From an unicellular cyanobacterium SU2 (lineage in GTDB: Bacteria > Cyanobacteriota > Cyanobacteriia > Cyanobacteriales > Microcystaceae), in the NCBI GenBank assembly GCA_002110465.1, contig NEED01000023.1, forward strand, positions 333,297-397,296: a DNA stretch of 64,000 bases. Direction: 5' to 3'. Shown here one piece after another: positions 9,401 through 17,699 of the stretch (the first letter of the stretch is position 1; each line of letters begins with the position of its first letter). Below the pieces are notes generated by a model. That model was given only the letters and a program-made list of their open reading frames with translations, searched no databases and was not told where the DNA came from. A program made the translations under genes and the position numbers.

Positions 9401-12400
9401 AATTCTTTCCTTGAACTTGGAGTAAACTTAAAAGAGATTGTCCCTGAGGACATCAAGTTACAGATACTTTACGATTATTTTGACCAAAATAATATCAATT
9501 CCCTAAATTTAGTACAAAAAAATATTCTTCTTGACACACTTTTTGACATTAAACTAAATAGCACTGATAGTAATAACCAAAATATTTTCGATCAGAAATT
9601 ATGGGGACAAAATCTTCTATCAGAACTTGATAATAAACTGAAACATAATGGAGTTACTCAATTATCTCAGGACTTTATTGACGGAGTAAATAAATTCTCT
9701 CAAGATTTAGAAACCGATCAAGGTTTATGGGGCAAAGTAGAAAAATATTATCTTGCCGCAGAATCGACACATACTTCATTAAAACAACCAAAATCATTTG
9801 CCAGTTATCTCTCTAATAAGGTATTTGGACAAAAAATTAGTGTTAATGAACTCAGCAAAAATCTAGTAAATGCAGTTCGAGAAAATCCCGATAATGTTGA
9901 TTTAACAGAGGTTCAAAAAAACATTTTAGGGAAACTATTGGGTGTGGATCAATCTAGTAGTGATTTTCCCAGAAAAATAGCAGAATTACGGAATGATGAT
10001 GGTCGTTATGGTGTCTTCTTAGAAAAGGTGGAAAAAATTCGATCGCTGGCCACCATCGAAAACATTGATATTCGAGAAACCACAAATCTTGACGACCTAA
10101 TTAAACGCTTATCGGACTGGGATGATATAACCAAAGAAGGATTACAAGGGTTCAGAAATGCTGTTGAAAGCAACGGGACAGAAGTTAAGACCATCACCCG
10201 TCTCGCCCCACAATCGATCTATATCGGATTAGCTAATCCAGAACTATCACCTGACTCCCCAAATAATATCCAGCCAAAAAAAGAAAGCGTTGGACTCGGA
10301 CTCGCTTACCTTTCTATGTTGGCTAAAGACAGTAATCAAAGTTTGAAATCAAAACTTCTCGATGGCCTTTTAACTCATGGCCACATTCTAGCCAGAGATG
10401 GGGAGGGGGCTGGTATTTCTGAGCAAGAAGCCCAACAAAGCTCTGATTTTGAGAATTTATTAGCCAGTGTAGAAGAAAGTCCTTTAGAGAATGCAGATCA
10501 ACCTAATTCTTTGCTGAAGATAGGACAGCAAAATGCAACCCTTTCTGATATTATTGCCGATTTATCTACTCGCCAGGGAAATACTTATCTGCAATTAGTT
10601 ACCCCCAACCATAGTATGGTATTGGCCAAAAAACACATTTGGGGTGGGATACCCGGTCGTGGAAGACCTGAAGAATCTTATTTCTTTTACGACCCTAACT
10701 TTGGGGAGGTTGAAGTATCCGTAGAAAACCCAGATGTAGATGTTGCTGCTGCCCTAAAACAGAAGATTGAAGCTCATTTAGACCAGACAAGTTCTCAGGG
10801 AAATTGGACAGGTAAGTTAGGAACGGATTTATATGGCGCAAATGTTTTTGATACCTATGAATTAAATATCGATAATATCGAAAATAATAGTGTTGTCAAC
10901 CGCTTAGAAGAATTTTTGGCCGCCGATGAATTTAAGACAGAACGAGAACGTCTCGACAGTAAGAATACAGTAACAATCGATGGTGTCGATATTTCCTATC
11001 AAACCCTCTATGATATGGGGGCAATGGTGGATGGTAAACCTCTCGATGCTACAGTCAACCTTAATAATGTAGATACCCGAGAAAAAATCGTTTTTGACCC
11101 AATCAGGTTAAATGATTATTTGCAGCAACGAGATTCTGATAGTAACCCAGAAGATGCAGTTAAGGTGCTTCGCAAACGTCTGGAACAAGTTCCCGACAAT
11201 CCCAACGCGCTTTTGGCAGGGGCTGATATAAAAAGCACTAACCAAGCACTCAACACGTTAAGTTTGATTGGTGATCTAGTTAACGTTAACAAAAATAACA
11301 TCTCTATTAATTCGGAACTTTGGACTAAATTGCCTCGTGTGTCACCTTCTAGCAAAGGAGAGCAAAACTCAAGACTACAGAGTATTGCCAATAATATTGA
11401 TCGCACCACTAACGGTGTTGGCTATGTCCAAAGTGCCATCAGTATCAAAAACTATTTCCAAAACCGTAACAACAGCGGACTAACTCCTGAAGAAAGGGCG
11501 CAAATGGATCTCAATTTTGCGATCGAGATCGGTGGTATCGGTCTTGAGGTGGGAACCGAATTAGGAACTATGGCCGGCCAGTCCTTGGCGAAAAATTGGG
11601 CAAGATCTACCTCAAAAACAGGAAAACTTGCCCGTAACATTGGTAAGGGATTGTCCAAGGCAGGTGCTGTGGTGGGTGTCTTATCGGCTGGTTTTGACAT
11701 TTTTGGTGCTTACGATGCGTTTTCTCAACTTAGCTCAACAGATGATCCTGACCAAAGACAAGATTTAATCGTTAATGGTTCCCTGGCCGTGACCAGTGCT
11801 GCCACCGGTATCGCCACCGCAGTAGCAGTTGCCCTAACAACCAATCCATATACCGCCCTTGTGGGTGCGGTTGTTGGTGCTGCGATCGCACTTGGTGGTC
11901 AAATTTATAATGCCGTTCGCCAAGTTCAGGATATACAAGACTATATCGAGTTGACACCCGTTGAAAAGTTTGCTTCTGGCTGGCGATTGTTTTGGGGAGG
12001 GAGCATTCCTCAACACATACAGGACAGACTTGAGGAAGCGCAAGCTAACGAAGCTCGTAATACGTATCGTGAGGAATATACTAAATTGTTTAGGGAATGG
12101 GCAGAAGGTCTCATGGATCCCTATAATCCAGAGGGACTTTATCACAGTGGTGTACGAGAGGTCTTTTATAGCAATGGTGGCACAATTGACGTAGTTCGTA
12201 ATCATAACACTGGTTTATTTGAGCCCACTAACCCTGGGGAAACCAACGACAGAGTATTTGCAGATACTTTGTCATATACAGCTGGTTCTTTAGAATATGA
12301 ATACTTTTTTAGCTCGTTCAGCCCAGAGGTAAGAGGTGTTCGTCGTCTTCCTGCACATCCTGATGACATATCTTATTTCAAAATGGGACGTGGTGACGAC

Positions 12401-15400
12401 ACTATCCAAGGACGATTAAATAATAAAAATACATTCATCATAGAAGAAGGGAAAAAAAATGTAACAGGTGGAAAAAAAGACGATACATTAGTTCTTTTTG
12501 AGAGCTTTTCAAAGAATCAAAGTCAATATTCTGGAGGTGAAGGAACAGATACTATCGTTCTTTCAGGGGAAACTCATGGTACCGTCTATTTGGATGGAAG
12601 AAAATCAACTGCGAAAAGTCGAGCCGGTTCTTCTGCTGGTTTTAAGGTCAATGGTTTTGAAAATGTGATCGGGAACCCCTCATATGGTGATCAACTACAC
12701 GGCACAGATGGAGATAACTACCTTAACGGTGCAGGGGGGGGGCAAGATCGTCTGTATGGTTATGATGGGGACGATGTTCTTGAAATGTACCTTAATACAG
12801 AAGGCCATGGTGGTAAAGGACACGATACTTTCCGTATTATGAGAGATGCAGGTAGTCACGGTGAACTCTCGATTTATGATGAGCAGGGAGAAACTGCCAC
12901 CATTGTTTTAGATTACACTATGGAGGAAATATTATCCCAAGCAACTCGGATTGTTAACCAAAAAGGAGTCGGGGTTAGTCTGACGTTGAATAATACTTCG
13001 GGACAAGGAACCTTTTACGACCCAAAACAAACTACAGTTTTGCTTCAAGATTTATTTAACTCGGCAAATAAAGAATACAAAGGGTCTTTATTCAATTTCT
13101 ATACAAAAGATGGGTTTTTATTAATTCCCCAATTTCTCAAGAATCTTGATGATTGGGATGATTTTGATGGTCGCTTCGTCGCACGCTATATACCTGAAGC
13201 CCATCAAGGTATTGAAGATAGAATACACAAAGATAATAGAGACATTCGTTTTGGATTTAACCTAAAAGAGAATCTCGTATCTGCTTATGATCCTGATAAT
13301 GATACTCTCCTTTTTGAACATAACCTTTCAAACCATATGATTCTTGTCGGGGAAGGAACAGAATTTCATGACACCATCATAGGAGACGAGGCTGACAACT
13401 TGATTCGCGGATATGCTGGTAACGACTTCTTCGTTGGTGGTGCTGGCAGCGATACCTATCTTATTGATAAAACAGATACCGGTTTTAAAGAAATCTCGAA
13501 TCCAGATGATGCTCTGACTCAAGATTTCTTGGTATTTAATGTCCCCCGTCATGACATCGGACTGGAGGTTTTTGGAGATCATGTTATTCTCTTCTACAAA
13601 CCAGATAGAGAGAGTGTCGCACAAATTCAGCTTTCACTCTTCCGTAAGGATGAAGTTTTTCGTCATATCAGCTTAATTGACGTTGATGGAGCGGTTTATG
13701 AATTGGGAGTAGATAATGATAATAACCCTTATTTGTCAGAAGAAGGGGTAATTGGTGGAACGGATGAAAAGGACGAACTGACAGCTGCCACAGGGAGTCC
13801 TACTTGGGTCTTCGGGGATGGTGGAGATGACACCCTTAATGCAGCCTCGCATGGTGATGTTCTTGATGGCGGGGATGGGAATGACACCCTTTATGACACT
13901 TTTTCGCGATTTACCAATGCTGACAAGCGCACAATCCACAATGTCACATTTTATGGTGGGGATGGAAATGATACTTTCTATATAGAAAGTGGTGACGATG
14001 TCATTTTTACAGGAAATGGTGCTGACAAAGTTTCGTTTTCCCGTCCATTTACAGCCCCTCCCACAGGGATAAAAGTCATTGATACATTTTCCACTGATGG
14101 ACAACTTGACACCATTGAGGTACGTTTCGATCCCTATAACGAAGCGGTTAGTTATCTACGTGATGGTAATAATTTAGTTGTTCAAAGCCCTCATATATAT
14201 CCATTTGCTCCTGATAATCCATCGTCCTCAAACCTATCATTGGTTTTCTTGGATTACTATACAGACTTAAACCGTCGTAACTTTCAATTAAAATATGGAA
14301 ACGATACATTAAGCAGGGAAGAAATTTGGCAACGAGCGCATTTTAAGCCGGCAACTGATTCCGATGATGATATCTTACTCTTCCCAGAACATTACAGCGC
14401 GATTGGTGTTCAACAACTAGAATTCAAAGCATTAGCTGGTGATGATCTCATTCGAGACTGGCAAGATAATTCTGGGTTTAACTTACACTTTATTCATGGT
14501 GATGAAGGTGATGACACCATTTTTGGTGAAGCAGGACGCGATCGCCTCTATGGTCATGAAGGGAATGACAAATTATATGGTGGAGAGGATATTGATCACC
14601 TTTATGGTGGAGAAGGAAATGATCACTTAATTGATTTTGAAGGAGATAACACCTTAGACGGTGGACTAGGAGACGATCTACTCGAAGGTCAAGGAATACT
14701 ATTTGGTGGTTTAGGATCGGACGTAATCATTGGTAGTGACGAAGATGATGAGCTTTATGCAAATAATTCAAATGATACAGTTGGTGGAGAAAATGATACT
14801 GACTTGCTGTCTGGACTTGGAGGTGATGATTATCTGGTGGGATCGGCTGGAGAAGACATAATAGATGGTGGCATGGGAGATGATATCTTAACGGGAGGAG
14901 ATGGCGATGACACCATAATTGGTGGCATGGGAAGTGATATCCTAACGGGAGGAGATGGTGTAGATACTTTTCAATATGACTTTAACCAAGATTTGACGAG
15001 CCTTGATACGATTCGTGACTTTGATCTTGATGAAGATGTAATCATTATCGATTATCAAGATGCTCAAGTCGATATGAACAAGTTTGGTTACAACATAAAT
15101 ACTGGTGTTTTGTGGTATGACTATCTCTTTGTTGTTCTAGGGTCTCATGGGGGTGATTACGAACATAATAATAACTTACTTCAATACATAGTAGATGACC
15201 GAGAAAATCAACGAATAGTCATCAAAAAACCTGTACCGACTGCTATTGATTGGACTGACACTGATAATGACCAAACTCAGTACACTAACAGTAATGAATT
15301 AGAAGAAATACACTGGCTAGTGAATGAGAATCAGTATCTTTCTTATCAATCAGAGTCAGAAATTCCAGAAATTCAAAACTTTTACCCGGATCAAGACTTT

Positions 15401-16369
15401 ATCGGTATTGACCATAATCAGATTAGTGATATCAAGTCAGTAAAAGACTTATCAACTGGTAGTGATCCTGATCCTAGCAACACACTAATTCTTCGCGAAA
15501 GAACCTTCATTAAACCCACTGAAGGAGAATTTAACGGACAATTTATTCCAAGACCTAATTTAACCAACAAAAAAATCAAGAACAGATATGGAAACAATGT
15601 ACCCATCACCGTAACAGAAATTTTGATGGGGGGAACAGGAGATACAACAACTATCAATGATAATGATGTCTTAGTTCAATTGATTGGTGTTTCTTCGGAT
15701 CAATTACTTGATAATAGTCGAACCTCTATAACAGGAGAGACTTATATCTCTAACTTTGTGGGAATGGGAGACTTAATGAAAGCTAAAACCCACACTTGGG
15801 AACTTGAGAACCCAACACTTGAACAGTATGACAATAAACAAAGAGTTAGCACCAGTTACCGAGAATCAGTTGATGCTGTTAGTGAATCTGATGAAATTAT
15901 CTATCAGTTAATTTCTAATTCACAATATGGTGATGCTGGCAGTCGAACCGGTGATCAAATTCTACGCATAGACGGCTTTAACCCAACTCAAGACTTTATC
16001 GGTATTGATCATAATGGGATTGACAGTAAGGATGATATTTTGTTAGGAGGACAAGTAACCGCAGGAACTGATCCTGATGATACATTAATCCTTCGACAAA
16101 AGACATTGATTGATCCCAGTAACAATAAATTTGGAGATGGATTAATCGAAGTCCCCATAGTAAGACACAGAAAAATGAAAAACCGATACGGTAACAATTA
16201 TCAGAGAGTTGAGGTAACAGAAATTTTGATGGGGGGAACAGGAGATACAACCACTATCAATGATAATGATGTCTTAGCTCAATTTATCAATGTTTCTCCT
16301 AATGAGTTACTTGATAATAGTCGAACCTCTGTGATGGGAATGACTCATGAGTCAAACTTTGTCTTCTAA
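6494..16369 (+). CDS. Giant secreted RTX protein with TcdA/TcdB-like pore-forming region and EEP-like signatures
   Basis: A single open frame of 3291 residues from the ATG at 6494. It is open to a GTG at 6461, but AAGGA ten bases before 6494 favours the ATG. Residues 1-175 are a module shared with the protein at 54177, with E113-E-I-G-H117 and GDEG. Residues 425-510 hold AGDFH and SDHLPV, and 526-963 hold FNIQTLG, E560, H928 and SSDTN; both sets resemble endonuclease/exonuclease/phosphatase (EEP) motifs. Residues about 1265-1410 look like a C58 (YopT/LifA-type) papain-like fold with H1373 and D1400 in FYDPNFG, but no cysteine at the expected nucleophile site. Residues 1640-1820 have long hydrophobic stretches and the FDIFGAYDAFSQL...RQDLIVNG pattern of TcdA/TcdB-like pore-forming domains. 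Calcium-binding GGxGxD repeats are at about 2080 and 2666-2830. A duplicated 200-residue module ends the protein. It is probably exported by a type I system encoded elsewhere; function as a toxin is inference. Confidence 0.85.
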   Translation: MASNNLGNTNIYTVLTEDGLSLAYQYLDSFFDNPTQLELAFGNNYNQGVASELFRAFAQGIFSEIPEIKILSDEILGDTNGAYSAQKNEIYLNESFLEENAQQPQEVVAVLIEEIGHFIDAQINTVDSAGDEGNIFSRLVLGEELSAETLEQLKAEDDSKTIILDGEEIAIEQNKDKTEGDTRYTLVQKEGNLEAYKFQVGDQVSYRVVDLEQGYSIYLKQKPEFDENGRLKLDGFTAKTFAHSSPNNDPTNSTYTVGNNDLKETYYSPDNSTLASNQSSLIFDPKYASGLTRQNYLLSKPRELFLGSGYQAKFLDETMHSTIGQLVDNQVIIVPGKNARLDTQTLHQDLTKYGVTDNHMHVCRCFLEGGEEYNFQYSLNNEEKQIANSANQEIVRKTISNIQARTDLEADNLDFADSLNQVDFAGDFHRANPYDKSFLIGEGNWRYNSTQTYEIQVDGVNNLLAVSEDFNGSLQNKLNTLSTDQQKQAFIDNYTKALEKQRKVSDHLPVVSEISDGINTIKTGVFNIQTLGSNARGDEEIKAITDTIMTSGADIMTILEIMGKSNPYQYLDNKLANIATERQENSRQQSEDILYKLAADKLDIQFAETPDATKLHEFLKKTDNYKNQRRGKTFRNLADNSETREGLVKYLEIEQKRDLGIILTEEETNFKNTNQKVAKALQNRWMNTQISNYKESLKIYQTKGDFQNAVIEQLKKETEEIKQFRQDKLNQDGIYPSDKEVLLYYNNDFQEIKRGSLNLTDEANIANDFKQFVAGKMSSNSLTEQDVYQFRTEKFGNTPDQQTKDSTLYKMLGDYADKVKDVTTTGLGNNDNPGITQLDRILSELNSQDPNSEWAVAYPKDTNNKPKYTGTGFAARETTATFYKQKKQGAEYIKLESTEILTNVEAGRKPVLFNFKINNKSIPIVGFHPKSPSDKAKNKAEWQSLIDVLRTKGSQAVISSDTNLQFTDVNSFLELGVNLKEIVPEDIKLQILYDYFDQNNINSLNLVQKNILLDTLFDIKLNSTDSNNQNIFDQKLWGQNLLSELDNKLKHNGVTQLSQDFIDGVNKFSQDLETDQGLWGKVEKYYLAAESTHTSLKQPKSFASYLSNKVFGQKISVNELSKNLVNAVRENPDNVDLTEVQKNILGKLLGVDQSSSDFPRKIAELRNDDGRYGVFLEKVEKIRSLATIENIDIRETTNLDDLIKRLSDWDDITKEGLQGFRNAVESNGTEVKTITRLAPQSIYIGLANPELSPDSPNNIQPKKESVGLGLAYLSMLAKDSNQSLKSKLLDGLLTHGHILARDGEGAGISEQEAQQSSDFENLLASVEESPLENADQPNSLLKIGQQNATLSDIIADLSTRQGNTYLQLVTPNHSMVLAKKHIWGGIPGRGRPEESYFFYDPNFGEVEVSVENPDVDVAAALKQKIEAHLDQTSSQGNWTGKLGTDLYGANVFDTYELNIDNIENNSVVNRLEEFLAADEFKTERERLDSKNTVTIDGVDISYQTLYDMGAMVDGKPLDATVNLNNVDTREKIVFDPIRLNDYLQQRDSDSNPEDAVKVLRKRLEQVPDNPNALLAGADIKSTNQALNTLSLIGDLVNVNKNNISINSELWTKLPRVSPSSKGEQNSRLQSIANNIDRTTNGVGYVQSAISIKNYFQNRNNSGLTPEERAQMDLNFAIEIGGIGLEVGTELGTMAGQSLAKNWARSTSKTGKLARNIGKGLSKAGAVVGVLSAGFDIFGAYDAFSQLSSTDDPDQRQDLIVNGSLAVTSAATGIATAVAVALTTNPYTALVGAVVGAAIALGGQIYNAVRQVQDIQDYIELTPVEKFASGWRLFWGGSIPQHIQDRLEEAQANEARNTYREEYTKLFREWAEGLMDPYNPEGLYHSGVREVFYSNGGTIDVVRNHNTGLFEPTNPGETNDRVFADTLSYTAGSLEYEYFFSSFSPEVRGVRRLPAHPDDISYFKMGRGDDTIQGRLNNKNTFIIEEGKKNVTGGKKDDTLVLFESFSKNQSQYSGGEGTDTIVLSGETHGTVYLDGRKSTAKSRAGSSAGFKVNGFENVIGNPSYGDQLHGTDGDNYLNGAGGGQDRLYGYDGDDVLEMYLNTEGHGGKGHDTFRIMRDAGSHGELSIYDEQGETATIVLDYTMEEILSQATRIVNQKGVGVSLTLNNTSGQGTFYDPKQTTVLLQDLFNSANKEYKGSLFNFYTKDGFLLIPQFLKNLDDWDDFDGRFVARYIPEAHQGIEDRIHKDNRDIRFGFNLKENLVSAYDPDNDTLLFEHNLSNHMILVGEGTEFHDTIIGDEADNLIRGYAGNDFFVGGAGSDTYLIDKTDTGFKEISNPDDALTQDFLVFNVPRHDIGLEVFGDHVILFYKPDRESVAQIQLSLFRKDEVFRHISLIDVDGAVYELGVDNDNNPYLSEEGVIGGTDEKDELTAATGSPTWVFGDGGDDTLNAASHGDVLDGGDGNDTLYDTFSRFTNADKRTIHNVTFYGGDGNDTFYIESGDDVIFTGNGADKVSFSRPFTAPPTGIKVIDTFSTDGQLDTIEVRFDPYNEAVSYLRDGNNLVVQSPHIYPFAPDNPSSSNLSLVFLDYYTDLNRRNFQLKYGNDTLSREEIWQRAHFKPATDSDDDILLFPEHYSAIGVQQLEFKALAGDDLIRDWQDNSGFNLHFIHGDEGDDTIFGEAGRDRLYGHEGNDKLYGGEDIDHLYGGEGNDHLIDFEGDNTLDGGLGDDLLEGQGILFGGLGSDVIIGSDEDDELYANNSNDTVGGENDTDLLSGLGGDDYLVGSAGEDIIDGGMGDDILTGGDGDDTIIGGMGSDILTGGDGVDTFQYDFNQDLTSLDTIRDFDLDEDVIIIDYQDAQVDMNKFGYNINTGVLWYDYLFVVLGSHGGDYEHNNNLLQYIVDDRENQRIVIKKPVPTAIDWTDTDNDQTQYTNSNELEEIHWLVNENQYLSYQSESEIPEIQNFYPDQDFIGIDHNQISDIKSVKDLSTGSDPDPSNTLILRERTFIKPTEGEFNGQFIPRPNLTNKKIKNRYGNNVPITVTEILMGGTGDTTTINDNDVLVQLIGVSSDQLLDNSRTSITGETYISNFVGMGDLMKAKTHTWELENPTLEQYDNKQRVSTSYRESVDAVSESDEIIYQLISNSQYGDAGSRTGDQILRIDGFNPTQDFIGIDHNGIDSKDDILLGGQVTAGTDPDDTLILRQKTLIDPSNNKFGDGLIEVPIVRHRKMKNRYGNNYQRVEVTEILMGGTGDTTTINDNDVLAQFINVSPNELLDNSRTSVMGMTHESNFVF
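15611..16282 (+). repeat. In-frame duplication at the 3' end of the giant gene (offset 603 bases)
   Basis: About 70 bases beginning GTAACAGAAATTTTGATGGG at 15611 recur nearly unchanged at 16214. The matching protein blocks are QDFIGIDHN (residues 2967 and 3166), TEILMGGTGDTTTINDND and LLDNSRTS. The copies lie 199-201 codons apart, so the C-terminal module is a tandem duplicate. Confidence 0.85.
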
Positions 16370-16422
16370 TGTTGAAAAACTGTTTAACTTCTAGCAAAAA
16401 AACTCATACCGAAATTAATCAG

Positions 16423-16460
16423 CGATCGCACTTTCTCAAATGGGAGAGGCGATCGTTTTT
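16423..16460 (+). terminator. Terminator of the giant gene built on HIP1-like sequence
   Basis: CGATCGC at 16423-16429 pairs with GCGATCG at 16449-16455, helped by an inner TTCTC/GGAGA pairing, and is followed by five T residues. It lies 50-90 bases after the stop. Confidence 0.65.
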
Positions 16461-16495
16461 CTGTGACAGACGGGGAATGACACCATCAACAGTGC

Positions 16496-16501
16496 TATAA
16501 T
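16496..16501 (+). promoter_or_regulatory. -10 box of the PIN toxin-antitoxin operon
   Basis: A perfect TATAAT ends seven bases before the ATG at 16508. A transcript starting at normal distance would begin at or within a base or two of the start codon, so the mRNA is probably leaderless. No consensus -35 was found at 17 bases. Confidence 0.5.
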
Positions 16502-16507
16502 AGTGCC

Positions 16508-16945
16508 ATGACTAACCGAATTCGGGTCGTAATCGATACTAATGTTCTGTTTGAAGGGTTAACAAAACAAGGAGGAATCGAAGGATTGATCGTTGAAGCT
16601 TGGTTAGTGGGATTAATTGAGGTTGTTGTCTCTGATGCTCTAGCCTATGAATATGCAGACGTATTATCTCGCAAACTATCTCCGCAACGATGGTCTGCAT
16701 TAAAATTAGTTCTAGCAAAATTATTAAAAACCGCCCAATTTACCCCAATCTATTATACATGGCGACCCAGTTCACCTGATCCCGGTGATGATCTAGTTAT
16801 TGATTGTGGAATGAATGGAAATGCAATGATTATTACTTCAAATATTCGGGATTTTACCAGAGCAAAACAAGAGTTAAGAATACAAGTTATTACACCATCA
16901 GAACTTGCTATTAAATTAATTAATAATGATAGTGAAGAGGAATAA
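16508..16945 (+). CDS. PIN-domain ribonuclease toxin of a type II toxin-antitoxin system
   Basis: Protein of 145 residues of the PIN_3 / 'putative PIN family toxin' type, expected to be a metal-dependent RNase that is held inactive by its partner. The acidic site is visible: D10 in VVIDTN, E48 in AYEYADVL, D94/D95 in DPGDDLVID and D115 in SNIRDF. The stop codon is directly followed by the ATG of the antitoxin gene, so the two are one operon with toxin first. No Shine-Dalgarno is visible and the -10 box is only seven bases upstream, suggesting leaderless translation. Confidence 0.8.
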   Translation: MTNRIRVVIDTNVLFEGLTKQGGIEGLIVEAWLVGLIEVVVSDALAYEYADVLSRKLSPQRWSALKLVLAKLLKTAQFTPIYYTWRPSSPDPGDDLVIDCGMNGNAMIITSNIRDFTRAKQELRIQVITPSELAIKLINNDSEEE

Positions 16946-17272
16946 ATGAGCCGTTTAACCGTTCGATTACCAGGAACACTCCATCAACAATTAGTCAGTT
17001 TAGCGCAAAAAGAAGGAATTTCGCTGAATCAATACATAGTTTATGCCTTAACTCGTCAGGTCTCTAGGAGTTACACCGTCACAAGCCTATCAGAAAATAA
17101 TATTAAACAACAAAAACAATCTTTTAGTGATCTCATTGAAGAATTGGGGGAAACTGATGATCAGACTATTGATCATATCTTAGAGCAGCGAGAAAAAGTT
17201 GGGCCAATTGAAGAAGATCATCAAACCATTATTGATCAATTAAGTCAAAAAATTGCTCACACTAAAACTTAA
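16946..17272 (+). CDS. Ribbon-helix-helix (HicB/Arc-like) antitoxin
   Basis: Protein of 108 residues. The N-terminus MSRLTVRLPGTLHQQLVSLA followed by KEGISLNQYIVYALTRQV is a typical ribbon-helix-helix DNA-binding fold as found in HicB-C-terminal and Arc-like antitoxins. The C-terminal half is acidic and helical, probably the toxin-binding tail. The ATG starts at the base after the toxin stop, and GAGGAA inside the end of the toxin gene serves as ribosome binding site. It likely autorepresses the operon with the PIN protein, as is usual for the class. Pairing with PIN toxins is common in cyanobacteria. Confidence 0.75.
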   Translation: MSRLTVRLPGTLHQQLVSLAQKEGISLNQYIVYALTRQVSRSYTVTSLSENNIKQQKQSFSDLIEELGETDDQTIDHILEQREKVGPIEEDHQTIIDQLSQKIAHTKT

Positions 17273-17274
17273 TT

Positions 17275-17361
17275 ATGAGACCTGAATATGATTTGTCTAA
17301 AGGAAAACGAGGTGTAATGATTCCATCTACGGGGAAAACACAAGACCGTTACTTTAACTAA
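17275..17361 (+). pseudogene. Remnant of a small 'EYD-KGKRG' toxin-antitoxin-associated protein
   Basis: A 28-codon frame (MRPEYDLSKGKRGVMIPSTG...) resembles the conserved N-terminus of small cyanobacterial antitoxin-like proteins that begin with a REYDFSKG(K/R)RG pattern and usually have 70-90 residues. Here only the first part remains. It begins two bases after the antitoxin stop and would be co-transcribed. The short product may still be made; calling it a remnant is inference from family length. Confidence 0.4.
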
Positions 17362-17507
17362 TCGAATAATAAATTATTATTTAAAATAGCATCTTTCCAG
17401 TCAAGGATAGGATTAGCGTCTTCATTACCATGATCTAATAAACTAGCAATAAAATGTTCATAACCTTCTAGGGTATTGAATAAATATTGGGCTTCAGCTT
17501 TAGACAT
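17358..17507 (-). CDS. Small acidic protein of 49 residues, function unknown
   Basis: The frame begins with ATG at the complement of 17505-17507 after a good GAGGAA ribosome binding site and reads MSKAEAQYLFNTLEGYEHFI, then a region rich in Asp and Asn ending NNNLLFD. Composition is protein-like and soluble. I do not recognise the family. It is convergent with the toxin-antitoxin operon and its stop overlaps the end of the small remnant there. Confidence 0.45.
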   Translation of the reverse strand: MSKAEAQYLFNTLEGYEHFIASLLDHGNEDANPILDWKDAILNNNLLFD

Positions 17508-17699
17508 AAATTCCTCATTAGAAAATTAGAAACATAGGAAAATATAAGTCAACTTCAAAGACTATAATTAACCTTATACTCTTAACTTAAAACTTGAAAT
17601 AATGATTGTCATCGGCAAAATCACGGAACTTTATAGTCGATTATAGTATACTGAGCAATAATCATAAGGTGTTATCGCACAACTATCTAGTATTTTATA

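Noticed and set aside
11834-12205. Antisense open frame of 123 codons inside the giant gene
   Set aside because: It lies opposite a strongly conserved pore-forming region, and its product has no family-like features. The same holds for several shorter antisense frames between 10006 and 16250.
14439-14630. Plus-strand frame in the RTX region of the giant gene, and the similar one at 58084-58326
   Set aside because: These are out-of-phase readings of repetitive RTX codons, rich in Met/Val/Thr; they are not genes.
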